Assembly (NCBI GenBank): GCA_964242425.1
Contig: CAXTCK010000201.1
Location: forward strand, 1-6,029
DNA from: Lichenicola sp964242425
GTDB taxonomy: Bacteria > Pseudomonadota > Alphaproteobacteria > Acetobacterales > Acetobacteraceae
Reading direction: 5' to 3'
Length of the DNA stretch: 6,029 nucleotides
The translations under genes and the position numbers were made by a program. The notes below the pieces were generated by a model. That model was given only the letters and a program-made list of their open reading frames with translations. It did not search any database and was not told where the DNA came from. Positions 5,701 to 6,029 of the stretch are shown here, piece by piece. Position 1 is the stretch's first letter. Every line of letters begins with the position of its first letter.

Positions 5701-6029
5701 ATGGGTGCCATCGCCGACATCGTCGCGCGCGAGATCCTGGACAGCCGCGGCAATCCGACCATCGAGGTCGACGTCGAGCTGGAGTCCGGCGCCAAGGGTC
5801 GGGCCGCGGTGCCGTCCGGTGCGTCCACCGGCGCCCACGAGGCGGCCGAGCTGCGCGACAACGACAGGGCGCGGTTCGGCGGCAAGGGCGTGCTCAAGGC
5901 CGTCGCCTTCGCGGAAGGCGAGATCCTTGAGGCGCTGACGGGTGCGGAGTCCACCGAGCAGGTGGCGATCGACCACGCGCTGATCGACCTGGACGGCACG
6001 CCCAACAAGTCCCGCCTCGGCGCCAACGC
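5701..6029 (+). CDS. eno: Enolase, N-terminal part, 3'-truncated by window edge
   Basis: Enolase (phosphopyruvate hydratase) converts 2-phosphoglycerate to phosphoenolpyruvate in cytoplasmic glycolysis. The first 109 codons plus 2 bases are present. They begin MGAIADIVAREILDSRGNPT, the nearly invariant enolase start, then AAVPSGASTGAHEAAELRD (about 36-54, containing the mobile-loop Ser/Gly residues near the active site), GGKGVLKAV (60-68) and the block IDLDGTPNKSRLGAN (95-109). All are in one uninterrupted frame running off the window. ATG 5701 is supported by TGGAG (5689-5693) 7 nt upstream and by family alignment. The C-terminal barrel with the Mg-binding carboxylates is outside the window. 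The upstream 132 nt toward the divergent DUF3429 gene must hold its promoter, but no convincing -35/-10 pair is visible. Confidence 0.97.
   Translation, partial: MGAIADIVAREILDSRGNPTIEVDVELESGAKGRAAVPSGASTGAHEAAELRDNDRARFGGKGVLKAVAFAEGEILEALTGAESTEQVAIDHALIDLDGTPNKSRLGAN

Overview
The window is GC-rich DNA from what looks like an alphaproteobacterium, most likely of the Rhodospirillales/Acetobacteraceae type. This is judged from protein wording, G/C-ending codons and Shine-Dalgarno (SD) usage, not from a phylogeny. It is a draft sequence: 100 N's interrupt one gene, and both ends cut through housekeeping genes (pyrG on the left, eno on the right).

Layout from left to right. (1) The end of pyrG (CTP synthase glutaminase domain), + strand, followed 3 nt later by a GC-rich hairpin. 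(2) A small exported FKBP-type prolyl isomerase, +, whose stop codon lies inside a strong hairpin. (3) A two-gene unit, +, with only 4 nt between the genes: a YqcI/YcgG (GntA-type) haem-dependent N-hydroxylase-family protein and a DUF1989 / urea-carboxylase-associated protein. (4) A convergent FdhF/YdeP-family molybdopterin oxidoreductase, - strand, containing the assembly gap. (5) A divergent intergenic region with a nested inverted repeat. (6) A 74-residue membrane-anchored small protein, +, followed by a 13-bp hairpin. (7) A DUF3429 integral membrane protein, -. (8) The start of eno (enolase), +. No gene-free stretch exceeds 300 bases. The longest, 4909-5094, holds a terminator-like hairpin and a 14-bp palindrome but no convincing gene.

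The biologically most interesting part is the GntA-type/DUF1989 pair. GntA-family enzymes N-hydroxylate guanidino-type substrates, and DUF1989 proteins include the two subunits of carboxyguanidine deiminase. The coupled pair therefore suggests a small oxidative guanidine- or amidine-processing module of unknown substrate. The adjacent YdeP-type oxidoreductase is also of unknown substrate, but it is convergent, so a functional link is only speculative. The rest is housekeeping or generic envelope function.
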